A stretch of DNA of 64,000 nucleotides from Isoetes taiwanensis (lineage: Eukaryota > Streptophyta > Lycopodiopsida > Isoetales > Isoetaceae). The position numbers and the translations under genes are program-made. Positions 23,241-34,531 of this stretch are shown here, piece after piece. Positions within the stretch are counted from its first letter, which is position 1. Every line of letters starts with the position of its first letter. The notes beneath the pieces were generated by a model, which saw only the letters and a list, made by a program, of their open reading frames with translations, searched no databases and was not told the origin of the DNA. The stretch spans positions 13,951,410 to 14,015,409 of the forward strand of contig JAJEKV010000008.1 of the NCBI GenBank assembly GCA_021234155.1, read 5' to 3'.

Positions 23241-23428
23241 AAAATAGTAAAAATAAACACATAAATAAGATAAAATAAATTGTAGATCTTAGAATTCAAA
23301 TGTAATATCTAGATTAAAGATAAATGACTTCGGAACATATGAAAGAGAGAAAAGAGCTGACTCTTTTTTATCCAACCATCTAGCATGGCATCATGTCTGC
23401 CAGACCCTTATTCATAGTCTTGTAATGC

Positions 23429-23702
23429 CTATGGCTTCTCTTTGGTAGACTGAGATATGATTTTCATGTTCTGAAAAGCTCGCCCATTGTGAATATCTAC
23501 TGTAATAGATAGGCTAGTGATCCAAAAGCCTTTGTTTTTGAAGCAATTCACGATGCTGGGGATCAAAATCTTATTGGCATCACTTTTTATCTAGAAGGAA
23601 GACATACATGTAAACAATTTAAATTCCGTAATATCTTGGCTCTGACAGAAGCAATGCAACTCCTGAATGCAGTGTGCATAGTCTCATTCCAGAATGGCAA
23701 GA
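23429..23702 (-). other. Unidentified degenerate coding-like segment
   Basis: On the minus strand an open stretch reads LPFWNETMHTAFRSCIASVR then AKILRNLN. After a one-base frame change near 23587 it continues as IKSDANKILIPSIVNCF, KNKGFWITSLSITVDIHNGR and FQNMKIISQSTKEKP, ending at TAG 23429-23431. About 90 codons with protein-like composition suggest a real coding ancestor, possibly a terminal exon. I do not recognise the family. No clear splice acceptor is visible. Confidence 0.3.
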
Positions 23703-25257
23703 TCTATCCACTTATAAGCCAAATAAGAAGGTCCACGCAATCATTCACCAAGTGGAAAGCAGGGATATGACATAGAAGAACATTCTTTTGTTGTTGTTGT
23801 CTAATATAATATTGCTGCCATTGAACAAAACTCTACAATCAAAGTCACTCAAAAAAATTGGGAAGATGAAAGACAGAAGCTGAATAAAATATCCAAACCA
23901 TGTATCGTAATAAATAAGATGAGACTGCAATAAATGATCATCATGGCTTTAACCTATCAAAGGATAACTGGACACTTTCTAAGGGAATAAGTACTGAGGT
24001 TTTCCCTTCAATTATAGCATGGCAACCATTCTACACTGGTCGTAAAGGATTGATTCTGTGCTGAAGGTATGCTAGTTATGCAATTCCATCCAATAGCACA
24101 CAACATCGTATATTGTGTCATCAATGTGCATATAAATAACTCAGCTTATTGACTTGGTAATCAAGCTATCATGGACAAACAAACCTGTATACAAAGCGCA
24201 CACATAAGAACTTGCTCTTTACAATAGTGATAGTGAAAGCATAATTAGGACTTCTACACTATAGAAAGCAGATGTATACATTATGTGCGCAACCAGTTAA
24301 AAGGCTAGCTTTGATGTTTACTCCACTAAACAACTCCATTCTCCCCGTGGAAGTGCTGCATGAAATGATGGATCCATCCCTTTTTTCCCAAATAAAAGAC
24401 CGAATGCTCTGAATCGTCTTTTCTTGACCACATAAAGATTGTTGTCCTCCAAAGCATGATGCCTGCATAGATGCTAGCAACAACATCAATAGGGTAATTG
24501 TGGCATTCACGGATCTCAGATTAGGCGGAATGCAAAATCAGCAGCCAGATTGATTATCACTTATTACAACATCTGAAGGAACAAACCATATTCTAGATCT
24601 GCAACAAATGAATGCAGTACCAAATTGTTGTGATAAATGATAATACAATATCATGTTCAAAATAAACTATTATCAGTACCATTCTAGCCAACATTTGCAC
24701 ATAATGGTTGCTTCAAATCATGTTCTTGTAAAAATAGGCATACATACAAAGGCTGTAATACTCTAGATAATAGAATGAACAATAATTCAGTGAAGGATTC
24801 TACTTACCTTACTTTCCATCTCATCCTTGTCCTCCTTCATCATCATAGCACCTGTAACTCTTGCGTGGAACCTGCACAACACAAGCAGAACCACAAACTA
24901 AGGAAGAATGTTGGCAATGTACATCTCTGGTGCACAAGCACCCGCACATCATGATTTTGATTGTTCTTAGCATGTAAAACTGCATTGAAATGGCTGTACA
25001 TGCTCAATATAAGTCATTCCATCACTCAAAGCAAAGTGACCAATCTATAGAACAGTAAACATCCAGACAGCTATATCTCGCAAAAATGATTTCAAAAGAT
25101 AACCCTGCCTACGTGCATCAACAAAATTCGCACCTTCAATCTTATGTGTGAAAATGAGGAACAATTCTCAAGTGGTTCAATCTTCTAATATCTGCTCCTG
25201 TTGCATATATTACACTCTTCTTATCAATAGATTATGAAGAAATATGGTATGATAATA
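23703..25257. other. No identified gene
   Basis: The minus-strand frame 24510-24259 (83 aa) starts with a signal-peptide-like hydrophobic stretch (MNATITLLMLLLASMQASCF) followed by GGQQSLCGQEKTIQSIRSF. I know of no relative and it may be chance. The rest is AT-rich and featureless. Confidence 0.3.
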
Positions 25258-25453
25258 ATGGCATATAACAATAGATAGAACCATCTAACATAATACAACC
25301 TAGCTAATTGTTAATCTTGATAATCAAGATTATTTGAGCATCCGTCAAAAAAAAAAAAAAAAAAAGGTTATTTGAGCATCAAGTTAAGGCAAATGTGATA
25401 TCTTAATATGGCATCTAGCAATAGATACAACCATCTAACATGATACAACCTCA
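25258..25453. repeat. Direct repeat pair flanking a poly(A) insertion
   Basis: A 45-base segment (TGGCAT, then CAATAGATA(G/C)AACCATCTAA and CAT(A/G)ATACAACCT) occurs at about 25258-25303 and again at about 25408-25452. The poly(A) insertion described at 25330-25380 lies between them. Confidence 0.75.
25330..25380 (+). mobile_element. Ultra-short poly(A) retroposition scar with 13-bp target duplication
   Basis: TTATTTGAGCATC at 25330-25342 is repeated exactly at 25368-25380. Between the copies lies only CGTC, 19 A residues and GG. This is the structure left by target-primed reverse transcription when almost nothing but the poly(A) tail is copied. The exact flanking duplication makes a simple A-run expansion unlikely. 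Confidence 0.7.
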
Positions 25454-26356
25454 CATGTGAGGGTTCGAGGTCAATGCACCTTGGCAACATGCTGCCATGA
25501 TATTGAAGGAGATCAAACTTCACTCAGGAACATGCGTAAATGGATATTGCGTTCCCTAGCCTTCAATAATAAGGAAAACAAATTATCTATTAAATCACAT
25601 TTCTGATACCTAAAATTGTCACAAAATATTGTCCTCAAAGCATGAAGCCCCTCTTTCCTAGTTAAACAAAAATGAAAGAAAGGATGAAGTAGAACAGAAC
25701 CTGCATATCAATGAAAAAGACTTTTAGATGTAATAAACTACATCCAAAGAAAAAGAAAGTTAGGAGGTGTGAAGTACTTACAAAAAATAATTGAGAACAT
25801 TTCAATTGTTTAAAGATCAACATGCCATTTTGCCCTAAATGTCTAAGGATGTTAATTTGCAAAGAATATTACCCCAAGAATCATTAGCATTGGAAGACTA
25901 AAATGTGTACAAAAAACATCATCACTTCCTTATCTAGTTGATGAAATGCTTCCCCACTACATATGCCGGACCTCTAAAGCATTTCGATGCTAAATAAACC
26001 CTGAAATTTTCGGAAAGTTCTCAATCTTTTATAATTTGCGGAGGATCTTGAGTGCAAGAAGAGGAAGTAGGTTTGATGAAGCTAGCAAGAGCTGTCGTTG
26101 TGATAACCGAGCTCTGTGTTCTGGAACAATAAGTCCAATATGACAAAACTCAGAAGGCTTGAAATTATTTTCCACGAACCTAACATGGAGCCAAGCGAAA
26201 AAGGAATAGAATACCAAAACTAAAATCATGGCAAATTATTTCTTTTCGTATTTTGGATAATCAGAGTCTTTTTTCGACGTTTAAAACCCCATAATATTAA
26301 AAAATCAGGCTAAAAAAATATTCAAAAAAGTTTTTAGCTTGAAAATCCCAAATTAA
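25454..26356. other. No identified gene
   Basis: The minus-strand frames 25862-25662 and 26229-26029 are hydrophobic or basic and have no known relatives. AT-rich. Confidence 0.35.
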
Positions 26357-26910
26357 CAAGATTGATTTGTTGATGATGTGGATCTATTGGCCTATACGCC
26401 AGTTGGCATGCAACACCACCTTGATGTCCTTGCTCTATTTTGTCAAGTTACTGGTATGCAGGTTAATTTAGAAAAGACAAAGATTTTAGTCATCTCCTCC
26501 TCCCGACAGAAATGACATACCAATGTTCCATTACCAAGGGCAACTTGTAGAAGCAGTGCATGAGTATAAGTATTTGGGCATTGACTTTACTATTAATATG
26601 AATTGGGAGCATTTCGAAAAGAGTTATTGCTAGATGGAAGGCATTGGATGCTATGATGAATAACTCTTTCAAAGCTGATCAATATGATTGGTCTCATAAG
26701 GCGCATTTGTTTTGCTCATTGGTTGAACCCGTCTTGTTATATGGTGTGGAAATTTGGGATTCAATTATCAGTGCTAGTACTTGGGAGGATCTTGAACGTG
26801 TACAAAAAATATTCTTATCTTCTACTATGGGAATGAGATCGACAGTGCTATATTCTATTCTATTGCAAGAAACCGATTTTTTTCCTTTTGCATGGGCAGT
26901 CATGCAATGA
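26357..26910 (+). mobile_element. LINE reverse transcriptase C-terminal remnant
   Basis: From 26359 the plus strand reads FVDDVDLLAYTPVGMQHHLD, with the F-x-D-D catalytic motif of the polymerase palm. It continues VLALFCQVTGMQVNLEKTKI (the V-N-x-x-K-T-K motif) and ends at TGA near 26514. A shifted frame gives YQGQLVEAVHEYKYLGIDFT. Then 26644-26910 gives LFCSLVEPVLLYGVEIWDS, TWEDLERVQKIFLSSTMG and SILLQETDFFPF, the thumb and post-polymerase region of plant LINEs. The upstream RT fingers and the endonuclease are missing, consistent with 5' truncation. Confidence 0.85.
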
Positions 26911-26929
26911 CATCTCTAATATATTCAAA

Positions 26930-27595
26930 AACTTAGTAACATGGGTGCAAGACGCTTACCGAATACAGGATTATGTCCAGTATTATGTCAGCCATGTGAC
27001 AATAAACAGGAGTGACGTTCGGGTGCTGCCCGTAAAACCCAACTTGGAGTTGCGACTGACTCAAGTCACTAAAGCACCACAGAGCACTCCTCTTCCAAAA
27101 TATCCGATAACTGGCGACGAAGATGTAGATGCAAAAACAAAAAGAAAGTATTTGGAGTTCTTTCTGTGTAAAACCCAAATTCTCATGGGCGTTTATGGAA
27201 GGCGACTTCGCCCTCAAGAGCCAAAAAAACCTCTTATGTCTATTATATAGTGAAGGAGCCGGGTACCATTAGAAGGTTGCGTTTTGGATTTCTTCTCAGG
27301 CGGAAGTGCCTCAAGGGTAGCGTTGATGCAAGGAAAACGGAGTGTTGCTTTTGAGTTTGACGACAAGGTATGCCGTTTCCTTAGATCTTTCTTCGAGATT
27401 CTAGAGAAAATGGCAAGGCCTGACATGGAAGAGGAAGGTGATGAGCAAGATGAGCAACGGAAGAGCAAGGTTCCGACAAGCCCGGATATTAATATAACAT
27501 TGTGGAACGGATCTCAAAGAACATGGATCGATACTAGAAGGCCTCGGATCGAGAAAAGCTTCAAGAAAGGATCAAGGAGACCCGAGAACCGATAG
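26930..27595 (+). pseudogene. DNA N6/N4 methyltransferase-like reading frame
   Basis: Two plus-strand frames follow the LINE tail. The first (26931-27250) ends GRRLRPQEPKKPLMSI. The second (from about 27263 to 27595) begins PLEGCVLDFFSGGSASRVAL, then MQGKRSVAFEFDDKVCRFL and an acidic, charged tail (MEEEGDEQDEQRKSKVP). The order K-x-P-L-x-x-I, about 15 residues, V-L-D-(x)-F-(S/A)-G-G-x(n)-G-(K/R)-x-x-(V/I)-x-(F/I)-E is the C-terminal half of the N6/N4 adenine/cytosine methylase fold, where FSGG is SAM-binding motif I. The catalytic (D/N)PP(Y/F) is not visible, and a frame change separates the two parts. It may be a captured gene or part of a mobile element's coding set. Family assignment is by motif only. 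Confidence 0.5.
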
Positions 27596-28711
27596 AGCGT
27601 GATCGAGAAGGCACAGTGCAAAACTTGATCCAACTTTCAAGAAGCTTGAAGCACCGGAACCGTAACTTTGACACCGTGAATGCCACCGCTAACTAAGCAA
27701 CCGACAAGCAACCGGACAAGGCCCTTCCTAATTTAGAGTATGGTGAAACTTCAAGTCGCCTTCTAAGTGGAGAAACCTCCCCCACCCTTCACCTAAAAGG
27801 CGTAAGCTGGGTACCCTCTAATGAATATTCGAAAGCAATTGCGTGATCTAATTGTTTAATAGCCAAGATATGTCGAGCGTGTTCAACGCTAAAGACGGGC
27901 AATGGATGTTGACATCCCGTAAATAACCGGATATACGTAAAATGGACCATCACGCACTTTGCTATTGGAAAGGAGCATATTGCAAGAATAGTCTTGAACA
28001 TGGTGTTGATCCAGACCGATTTGAGACTCGCTGATATAGCCTTCGCCTTTGTCCGGGCATTTTGTACAAAGTTTTTGTTATAACATTGTGTTTATATTTT
28101 CAATTTTCGTGTTCAATATGGGTTATACTTTTTTCAGTTCACTATGTGTTCAACTTTTTGTACACTATGCTTTTGTGTTATCTCAACTTAGAATTGATAA
28201 AAAAGTAGTCCTAAAGATCGTGGTGGCGCATCTCGGTGACATCGCCTTATACATCCCCGGATGGTAATTTGAACACGGCACACAATGTGCTTCTTGTATT
28301 CTCGGGCCTTCACTTGTTCTCGCTAGAATCGCGAATGGCGATCCTAACGACCACTCGCGGATGTTACTCAAACCCCTACATCATGCCAGCCTTTGGCCGG
28401 GTGCCCTGTGTCATTCGTCGCTGCGTGTTTTTCTTTTTGAACTTAGGATTATTGAGGCTTGGTTTTGGTAGAGCGGAATCATTTCTTACCATCCCCTGGT
28501 GATCACAACCTATTTCGGTTGTCAAACGAGAAAACTTAAATTTCTCTAATTAATGAAACCATGCTTTGTTGAGTTTTCAGTGGTCCGTTGATGCCTCCTT
28601 GTAACGAAGTCAAGGCCCTACTCTCCATTTGATGGTATACCTTGAGCTTTCATGGTATTGGTTTTTCTTGGAGTAAGTTAATACCTTCTTTTTCCGCCTC
28701 TATTTTCAAAG
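27596..28711. other. No identified gene
   Basis: Several broken open frames occur (27789-28001 minus, 28049-28267 plus, 28236-28502 plus) without recognisable domains. This may be the remaining, unrecognised part of the element that carries the methyltransferase-like frame. Confidence 0.35.
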
Positions 28712-29409
28712 ATGGTTGTTGTGTTGTTTGATTTGTGCTTAGAGTATGTGTTAACTAGGCTCTAGAAGTGTGATTTATCCGCTGTTTCAAGATTAATGTG
28801 ATAAATTCGCTTCTTTGAGGCTAGTTGAGAGAGTTCCCATTAGAGTATTTATAGCCTTTTGCATCTCTTTTCATTTTCATCACCGGGCCATTGAGCCCTC
28901 ATGGACGTAAAAATACTATCTATCTATCTATCTATTAAAAGTTCTCTTTTAATCCATGTTTTAGTTTCTCCCGGTTGACTATTTTGTTGTTGACTTCTTC
29001 ATCTTGTTATGGTACTTTGTACCATGGGTTGCGGGCTCTCATGCCAAGCATTGATGTCATAGTAGCTTCCATGTCTGGAATGTTGGGATTTAAGTGGGTG
29101 GTAAGGCCTTCGTGCTTGACTCATTTGTGTAGATATGTGGTGCTTATTTTAGAGGATGATGAAAGCTTGTTCCATTATCATCTTGTAGACCATTATACAA
29201 GTTTGTCATGGTACTTGATTATACTTGTACACCCAAAAAGGCTAGTGGGCATGAGGGATTTTGTTGGAAGTGTTCTAAGAATATGATGTACTTTTTTCAT
29301 TTTGAAATAAAGAGGAGGGCTCCTATGGCTCATTCATTTATTCATTCAGCATGGTTGTTGTGTTGTTTGATTTGTGCTTAGAGTGTGCACAACCAGGCTC
29401 TAGAAATGA
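28712..29409. repeat. Direct repeat pair of about 60 bp, 640 bp apart
   Basis: ATGGTTGTTGTGTTGTTTGA followed by TTTGTGCTTAGAGT and then AGGCTCTAGAA occurs at 28712-28770 and again at 29351-29409. The copies differ by about six bases. They could bound a solo element or reflect an old duplication. Confidence 0.8.
28898..28936 (+). repeat. ACGTAAAAATA motif with (CTAT)n tail, probable retroelement 3' end
   Basis: CATGGACGTAAAAATACTAT runs into (CTAT)5. The same arrangement, CGACGTAAAAATATA followed by (CTTC)n, occurs at about 59522-59557. A shared unique motif joined to different tetranucleotide repeats is what one expects at the 3' ends of LINE or SINE copies that use a simple-repeat tail. Confidence 0.5.
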
Positions 29410-30435
29410 GAATAAAAAGACAAAAGAGTCGGCATGCAAGTTGAACTGCACAGATTGAACATCCAATAACTTAAGTTTATATTGTCAAAGAAGGGCCTCA
29501 AGCCTGGAAAACAAGGTAGCTAGCAAGAACTCATAAGCACAGAGGGATTCACAAATCGCCCGGATTCAAAATAATCATGTTAAAAAAAAACTAGAAGACT
29601 CTCCGCTTTCGTTCATTCTCTGCAGCTAGGCATTGCAAGTGGGGCCGCCCCATTTTCTCTGCATAGGCCATGCAGTGACTTAGTTGCAGCAGAAATAAGG
29701 AGCATTAAACTAACAACCACGAACAAAAACACACCTTGTTAGTAGACCAATTAACTCTCCCGTGGTTGGGTCCTTGGCAAGAGGGGGCAAACTGTAAACA
29801 CAAACTCATCATCATCCGCTCAAACTCGAACTCGCCCTTGCACTATAACCCCAAAATCTACTCTATATGTAGTTTTTGTTGTTGTTTTTGCAATAAAACA
29901 ACTCAAAGACCACCCATATTATTATTCAAAAATGCTACAAACAACGGTAGTTTTTAATGTAGCATCATAAAACCTTTCAATTGGGCATGCAAAAATAAAA
30001 GGGTTTGGTTGATTACATAGGTGCTATGTTGTGGAGCAATCAGATGAAAAGGATAAACACTTTATGGACAAGAAAGAAAAGCATCGCCTATATTCGTTAA
30101 TAACATAAAATATGCTTGAGCACATAAAATATGAAGGTGTCGGGCGTTGACAACTAGAGCTCTGCGATTGAAGTATGGAACTGAGGGCACCAAAATTCCT
30201 TTTTAAAGGTAGGCAATGGAACCTGGAATTGTTCTATGTAAAGTGGAATACACTTGGCCTTACTGTCTTGGTCTTGTGTAGTCCGAAATAGGTTTTCGCT
30301 TCCCACTATTTTAGTTTTGTATTCTGGAATACATTTTCCTTGATTTTTACTGGAACTTGTACTTTAACACTGTGGTCTTGTATTATGGATTAACAAAACA
30401 AGAATGTTTCTCATGCCTCCCCACTATTTTGCAGA
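28960..30435. other. No identified gene
   Basis: The plus-strand frame 28975-29286 (103 aa) has no known relative. An ATTCATTTATTCATTCA simple repeat lies near 29333-29349. The remainder is AT-rich. Confidence 0.35.
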
Positions 30436-30970
30436 TGGTGAATCACTTTGTTAACAAACTTCCACCACCTTTTGTTAGCTCCAGTTCCTCTAGTTCAGAA
30501 GAAACTCTTGGCCTGAACGTGTTTTCTTCTGATGTGCATATCTCTTCAGCTCCCACTTCGACAAAATCTTTCTTGTTTCTCGAAGACAGTCCGAGCCCAG
30601 CAAGTAGTAGACCGCTACCACCTTTCCAACTATCACCAAGTCCAGCAGGAAGTACAATGCCCCCTCCCAACACAAAGATTGCCAGACGTGAAGTGTGCTT
30701 CCACCACCTTTTGTTTTCGGCCCCTCGAACTTACACAGCTCCACCTCAACGAAAGTGATTCGAACAAAGCTACCCCCACCATTTATCATTTCTCCGCCTC
30801 GTAGAAACACAAGGATCAGAGAACGCTTTAGAAGCTCGGAAGAATGTGAGATTCTCCACTTCTTCTCTCACCACGACTTCACTACAAATGAGGATGATGT
30901 TGCAAAGATCTACTCCTCTTCACACAACAATTGTGACACATGGGCTTGTAGAATTCCGGGCCCGCTATAA
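30436..30970 (+). pseudogene. Ser/Pro-rich coding-like region with internal repeats
   Basis: The plus strand from ATG 30436 reads NHFVNKLPPPFVSSSSSSSE, then SSAPTSTKSFLFLEDSPSPA, PLPPFQLSPSPAGSTMPPPN. A frame shift near 30690 gives LPPPFVFGPSNLHSSTSTKV followed by PPPFIISPPRRNTRIRERF and SSEECEILHFFSHHD. The LPPPF block occurs three times, so the DNA is internally repeated. It lies directly upstream of the DUF7869-like region on the same strand and may be its low-complexity N-terminus. That link is inferred from position only. Confidence 0.4.
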
Positions 30971-31199
30971 GGAGATATTTGCAAGAACTTCTTATCAAGA
31001 TGTGTTATAACATACGCTACCACAACATCTTATGGCCCATCACCTTTTTTTTTAATATCTGACCTCGGGACTTATTCCAAGATGCCTTTCATGTGGTCCG
31101 TTTCTCCTCTACAAACACACCACTCGAGGTAAGTGAGGAGGTCACTCCTAGAGTAGAACTCTCATCGTAAGATGAAGAAAACAATGAGGGGCAACGAGA

Positions 31200-33494
31200 T
31201 TACATATAAGCTTTTCGTTGGTTTGCATTAACAGATTCAACATGGCTAAACTTCATGCAATTAGAAACAATTACAGTTCCCATGACATTGGCGTGCCACA
31301 CCGCCTACTTAGCTTATCATGTAAGATCTGATCGCCACAACTTCTTGCACTACATTAACTGGGAATAAGTCTGCCAGAAATGCTTCATAGTTGCTCATCG
31401 TATAGGGTCCATTAGAATGTCTCGAATACACAAAAGACTGGATAAAAACCCAGCAATTGATGATCAATGTGGTCCAAGAAGAATTGTAACAATGCGCGCC
31501 CTAGCTGTTGTGTCATGGATGGAGAAATATTTTAGAGAAACATGTGAAAAGTGCCCAACAGTAATATGTATTATTTGACAGACAACATCACAAAAAAAGA
31601 TGTCTTCCAAGAATATAAATAGATATATATTCAGTTTCAGCACATCTCTTACTCACACTTCACTGGACTGTGGAAAAGTGGATTCGATCTTGTGAAAATT
31701 TCCAGGAGACACAGAATGTCTGTTTGTTCGAGGTGTGCAGATTTAAAGAGTCAAAGAGAAACTGCAAAAACAGATGTCGAAAAACTAGGTAAAGTTCTGC
31801 ATTACACTTGCTTCATAGAATTTTGTTAACCTGATTTCTTCCATAGATATCGTGGAACAGAACCTTGCTAGACATCGTGAACAACAGGCAACCGAGAGAA
31901 GAAAGCTTGCTAAGCATAGGAAAGAAGCTCTTGAGCGTCCACTGTAGTACATGTCTGTTGTGATTGATGGAATGGATCAAAAATAGACAACTCTACCTCA
32001 TTTCTTGAATATTCCTAAAGATGTGCCAGAGGAGTGCTTTGTTAAGGTCCACCTTGGTCAAAGGAAGTCTAAAGTGCAAAGTCTTCTTAATGTATCCTAA
32101 CTTACATATTAGTGACCCAAACCTCACAATTACAATTCTTAACAAGGTGTTGTGTGAGCGAAAGCAATTACCACCAGCACTCTACCTGCCACGTGACAAC
32201 ACAACTAGGGAGAACAAGAACCAAACACTATTTGCTTATTGTGCCATGCTAGTGGATTTAGGGATCTTCAGAGGCCCGGGTTTTTACTTGTAGGGCACAC
32301 TCATGATCAAATAGACTAGATGTTCAACAAATTTTTTGTGCGCCTTAGAAGGAAGAAGGCTTTTGTCTTCCTACTTTCGTTCGAATCATTAAGGACTTTT
32401 ACACTCACGTTCCAGTGGTTAAGTTTCTCAAGGAGAGTATTGACTTTAGAGAGTTTTTTTCCTCTCAACATTCAGATAGAGAACAAGCTGTGAACAAGTT
32501 GAATGATCTCACCTTTCAACATCACATCAAATTTTACTTGAAGGATGGACAAAGATTTTTATAGGGGAAGAAATAGACCACAACCAAGGACTAGAGACCA
32601 CCAGAGGGGTTGTGCTTCCTCAAATCTGTTCCAGACACTTCTTTAGTAGAACGTGCCGAGCAACTTCCTCTAAAAAATCCAAAAGAGTCAAAGCAGAAAA
32701 AAAGTACCCTAGTCACATCCTTAAATGCCATTGAAAATGGATTTTCCTTGAGCTTTAAATACTTCTTAGAAGAAGACCAAATGTGGTGGAGAGGTTTCTT
32801 TCTTTAACAAAAGATTGTTATCAAAACTTAGCTTTAAGCGCGCCACAGTGAACCTTTTCGGGCTCGATGCCTTTCATCAACCCCCCTAACCATGCAGGCC
32901 TAAGAAATGCTATAGTGGCACTGGAGTAGAGGAAGACGAGGACCGAGTCATGTACCTCGACCACCTGCGTAAGAATGAGCCCTCGGGATAATATCACGTA
33001 AATTGCCAACCGGTATATGTTGATTACTCTTCTAATCATGGAGTACTTGACACGGCCAAGGAGGAAGGCTTAGACGCTAAACTCAAGATTCATTGTCTTG
33101 CGACATGTTCAAAAAAATGCTTTTGAAGGTAGGTATGAGTTAGAAATTAGAACTCAAGGAAAGGGGAGAAAGCCCAAGCAAAAGTGGGTTGTAGGGATGA
33201 GTGAACCTAAGTGACGGACTATGTTGTGCTATGATTTCAAATTGAAATCACAATCGCCTACTGACGGATGACCATCAATTTGCTTTAAAAAGACTTGTAA
33301 TTACAAGGAAGAGAATGAAGAAGGGGAGTGATGGTGGCAATGCTTCACCATCTGTTGATAATGACGAGGAAGATAACTCAAGCACTTCCTCAAGTGATAG
33401 TGAAAGAACTCAAGGTGATGAGGATGGCATAAATGAACGTGATGACATGTTGGATCCCTTTCTCATCACTCCTCACACTTTTGCACATAACTGA
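31200..33494 (+). pseudogene. DUF7869-like (transposon-associated) protein gene, degenerate
   Basis: Frames in order on the plus strand. 31369-31579: VCQKCFIVAHRIGSIRMSRI then HKRLDKNPAIDDQCGPRRIV. About 31950: MSVVIDGMDQ, then TLPHFLNIP. 32021-32293: LPPALYLPRDNTTRENKNQT then LFAYCAMLVDLGIFRG. 32283-32345: FLLVGHTHDQID, a stop, MFNKFFVRLRR. 32368-32562: VRIIKDFYTHVPVVKFLKES then IDFREFF. 33304-33494: a Ser/Asp-rich tail (NDEEDNSSTSSSDSERTQGD) ending in TGA. The D-N-x-x-R-E-N-K-N and V-G-H-T-H-x-x-I-D blocks are the signature I associate with DUF7869 proteins of mosses, lycophytes and animals, suspected to be mobile-element derived. At least four frame changes and stops make this copy dead, unless some are consensus errors. 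Confidence 0.62.
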
Positions 33495-33883
33495 GTTTTA
33501 GAAAAAGATCAGAATTTTGCATGTGGATTTGAAGATTTCTACAATTTCAGCTTTTATAGACTTCACTTCAACTTTTCATTAAATGTTATTATTCTCAGAA
33601 TTCGAGGTTCTCTTTAAAAACATACTTCGAAAAATTCTAGTTGCAAGGAGAAGTGTCAGCTTGACAAAGTCAATTCCCTCGCTGCATAAAAAAAAAAAGC
33701 CATTATGGGATTTGGGGGAGGGGGTCAAAATACAATTTTATGTTCCTTTTTTTTACCTCATTTTTACCCTTTTTGTTTTAAAAAGGAATCTTTAAGGAAT
33801 ATTCCTTTTGCTCCCATTTCGATGATTTGCTCCCATTTAACGCTAATCTTAAAGATTGTTTGTGTTGGAATTCCGTGATAAAA

Positions 33884-34531
33884 CGAGCATCCAGAGCTCT
33901 ATGAAATTGTCACCCATTCGATGATACACGGCCATGTGGAGTACATAAGCCGGGCAAGTTGCGTAAAAGATGGAGTTTGAAGTAAATATTATCCACAAGA
34001 TTTCATCGATTTAAACTATGGTGGATCGATGGGTATCCATTATATCGTCGCCGCGTTGATGATGGCCCCGTGTAGAAAAAAGATGGGATGACATTGGTCA
34101 ACCGATGGGTGGTTTGTATAATCCATGGCTAACATCATATTTTAAATGCCATATTAACGCTGGAAAAGGCCAAAATCACCAAATGCAAGCTTGGTGAAGC
34201 ATGTCGTGGTTATTGTATGGGATAAAGCCCTATGGTTCGTGCACACTTATAAGGCATTGGATAAGACCCTCCATGATATAATGGAATCGACATGTTATTT
34301 TGGGGCTCCTAATAGTGTTGGGGAGATTTTCGCAAGTTCTACCAGCTTGTTCCACATAGTGGTCGTGGCTCAAATTGTGAATGCATGCTTGAATAATTCA
34401 TACATATGGAACTATGTTCATCTATATAGACTCTGGAATGAATATGCGAAAGTCATGAGTTTTTGGGACATGATCTGGAGGAACAAAAGTCCTTTATTGA
34501 GTATCTCTTGTGAATTGGGAATGGGGTAACC
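33884..34531 (+). mobile_element. Helitron RepHel gene, 5' portion (split by the gypsy insertion)
   Basis: On the plus strand: HPELYEIVTHSMIHG (33888 on), KYYPQDF, then in other frames DGYPLYRRRVDDG and NRWVV.YNPW followed by YFKCHINA. This is the C-terminal end of the Helitron replicase-type domain (family pattern D-G-Y-P-x-Y-R-R-R ... N-x-W-V-V-P-Y-N-P ... C-H-I-N). It passes abruptly at about 34170-34195 into KHVVVIVWDKALW and YKALDKTLHDIMEST. Then come IVNACLNNSYIWNYVHLYR and, one frame over, FIEYLL, a stop, IGNGVT, all from the PIF1-like helicase. The Walker A segment is missing, so this copy has an internal deletion. The gene is interrupted at 34531/34532 and continues at 44695. Confidence 0.85.

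Noticed and set aside
24259-24510. Signal-peptide-like minus-strand frame as a secreted protein gene
   Set aside because: No second exon, no homolog recognised, and the frame ends without supporting context. Left as unassigned.
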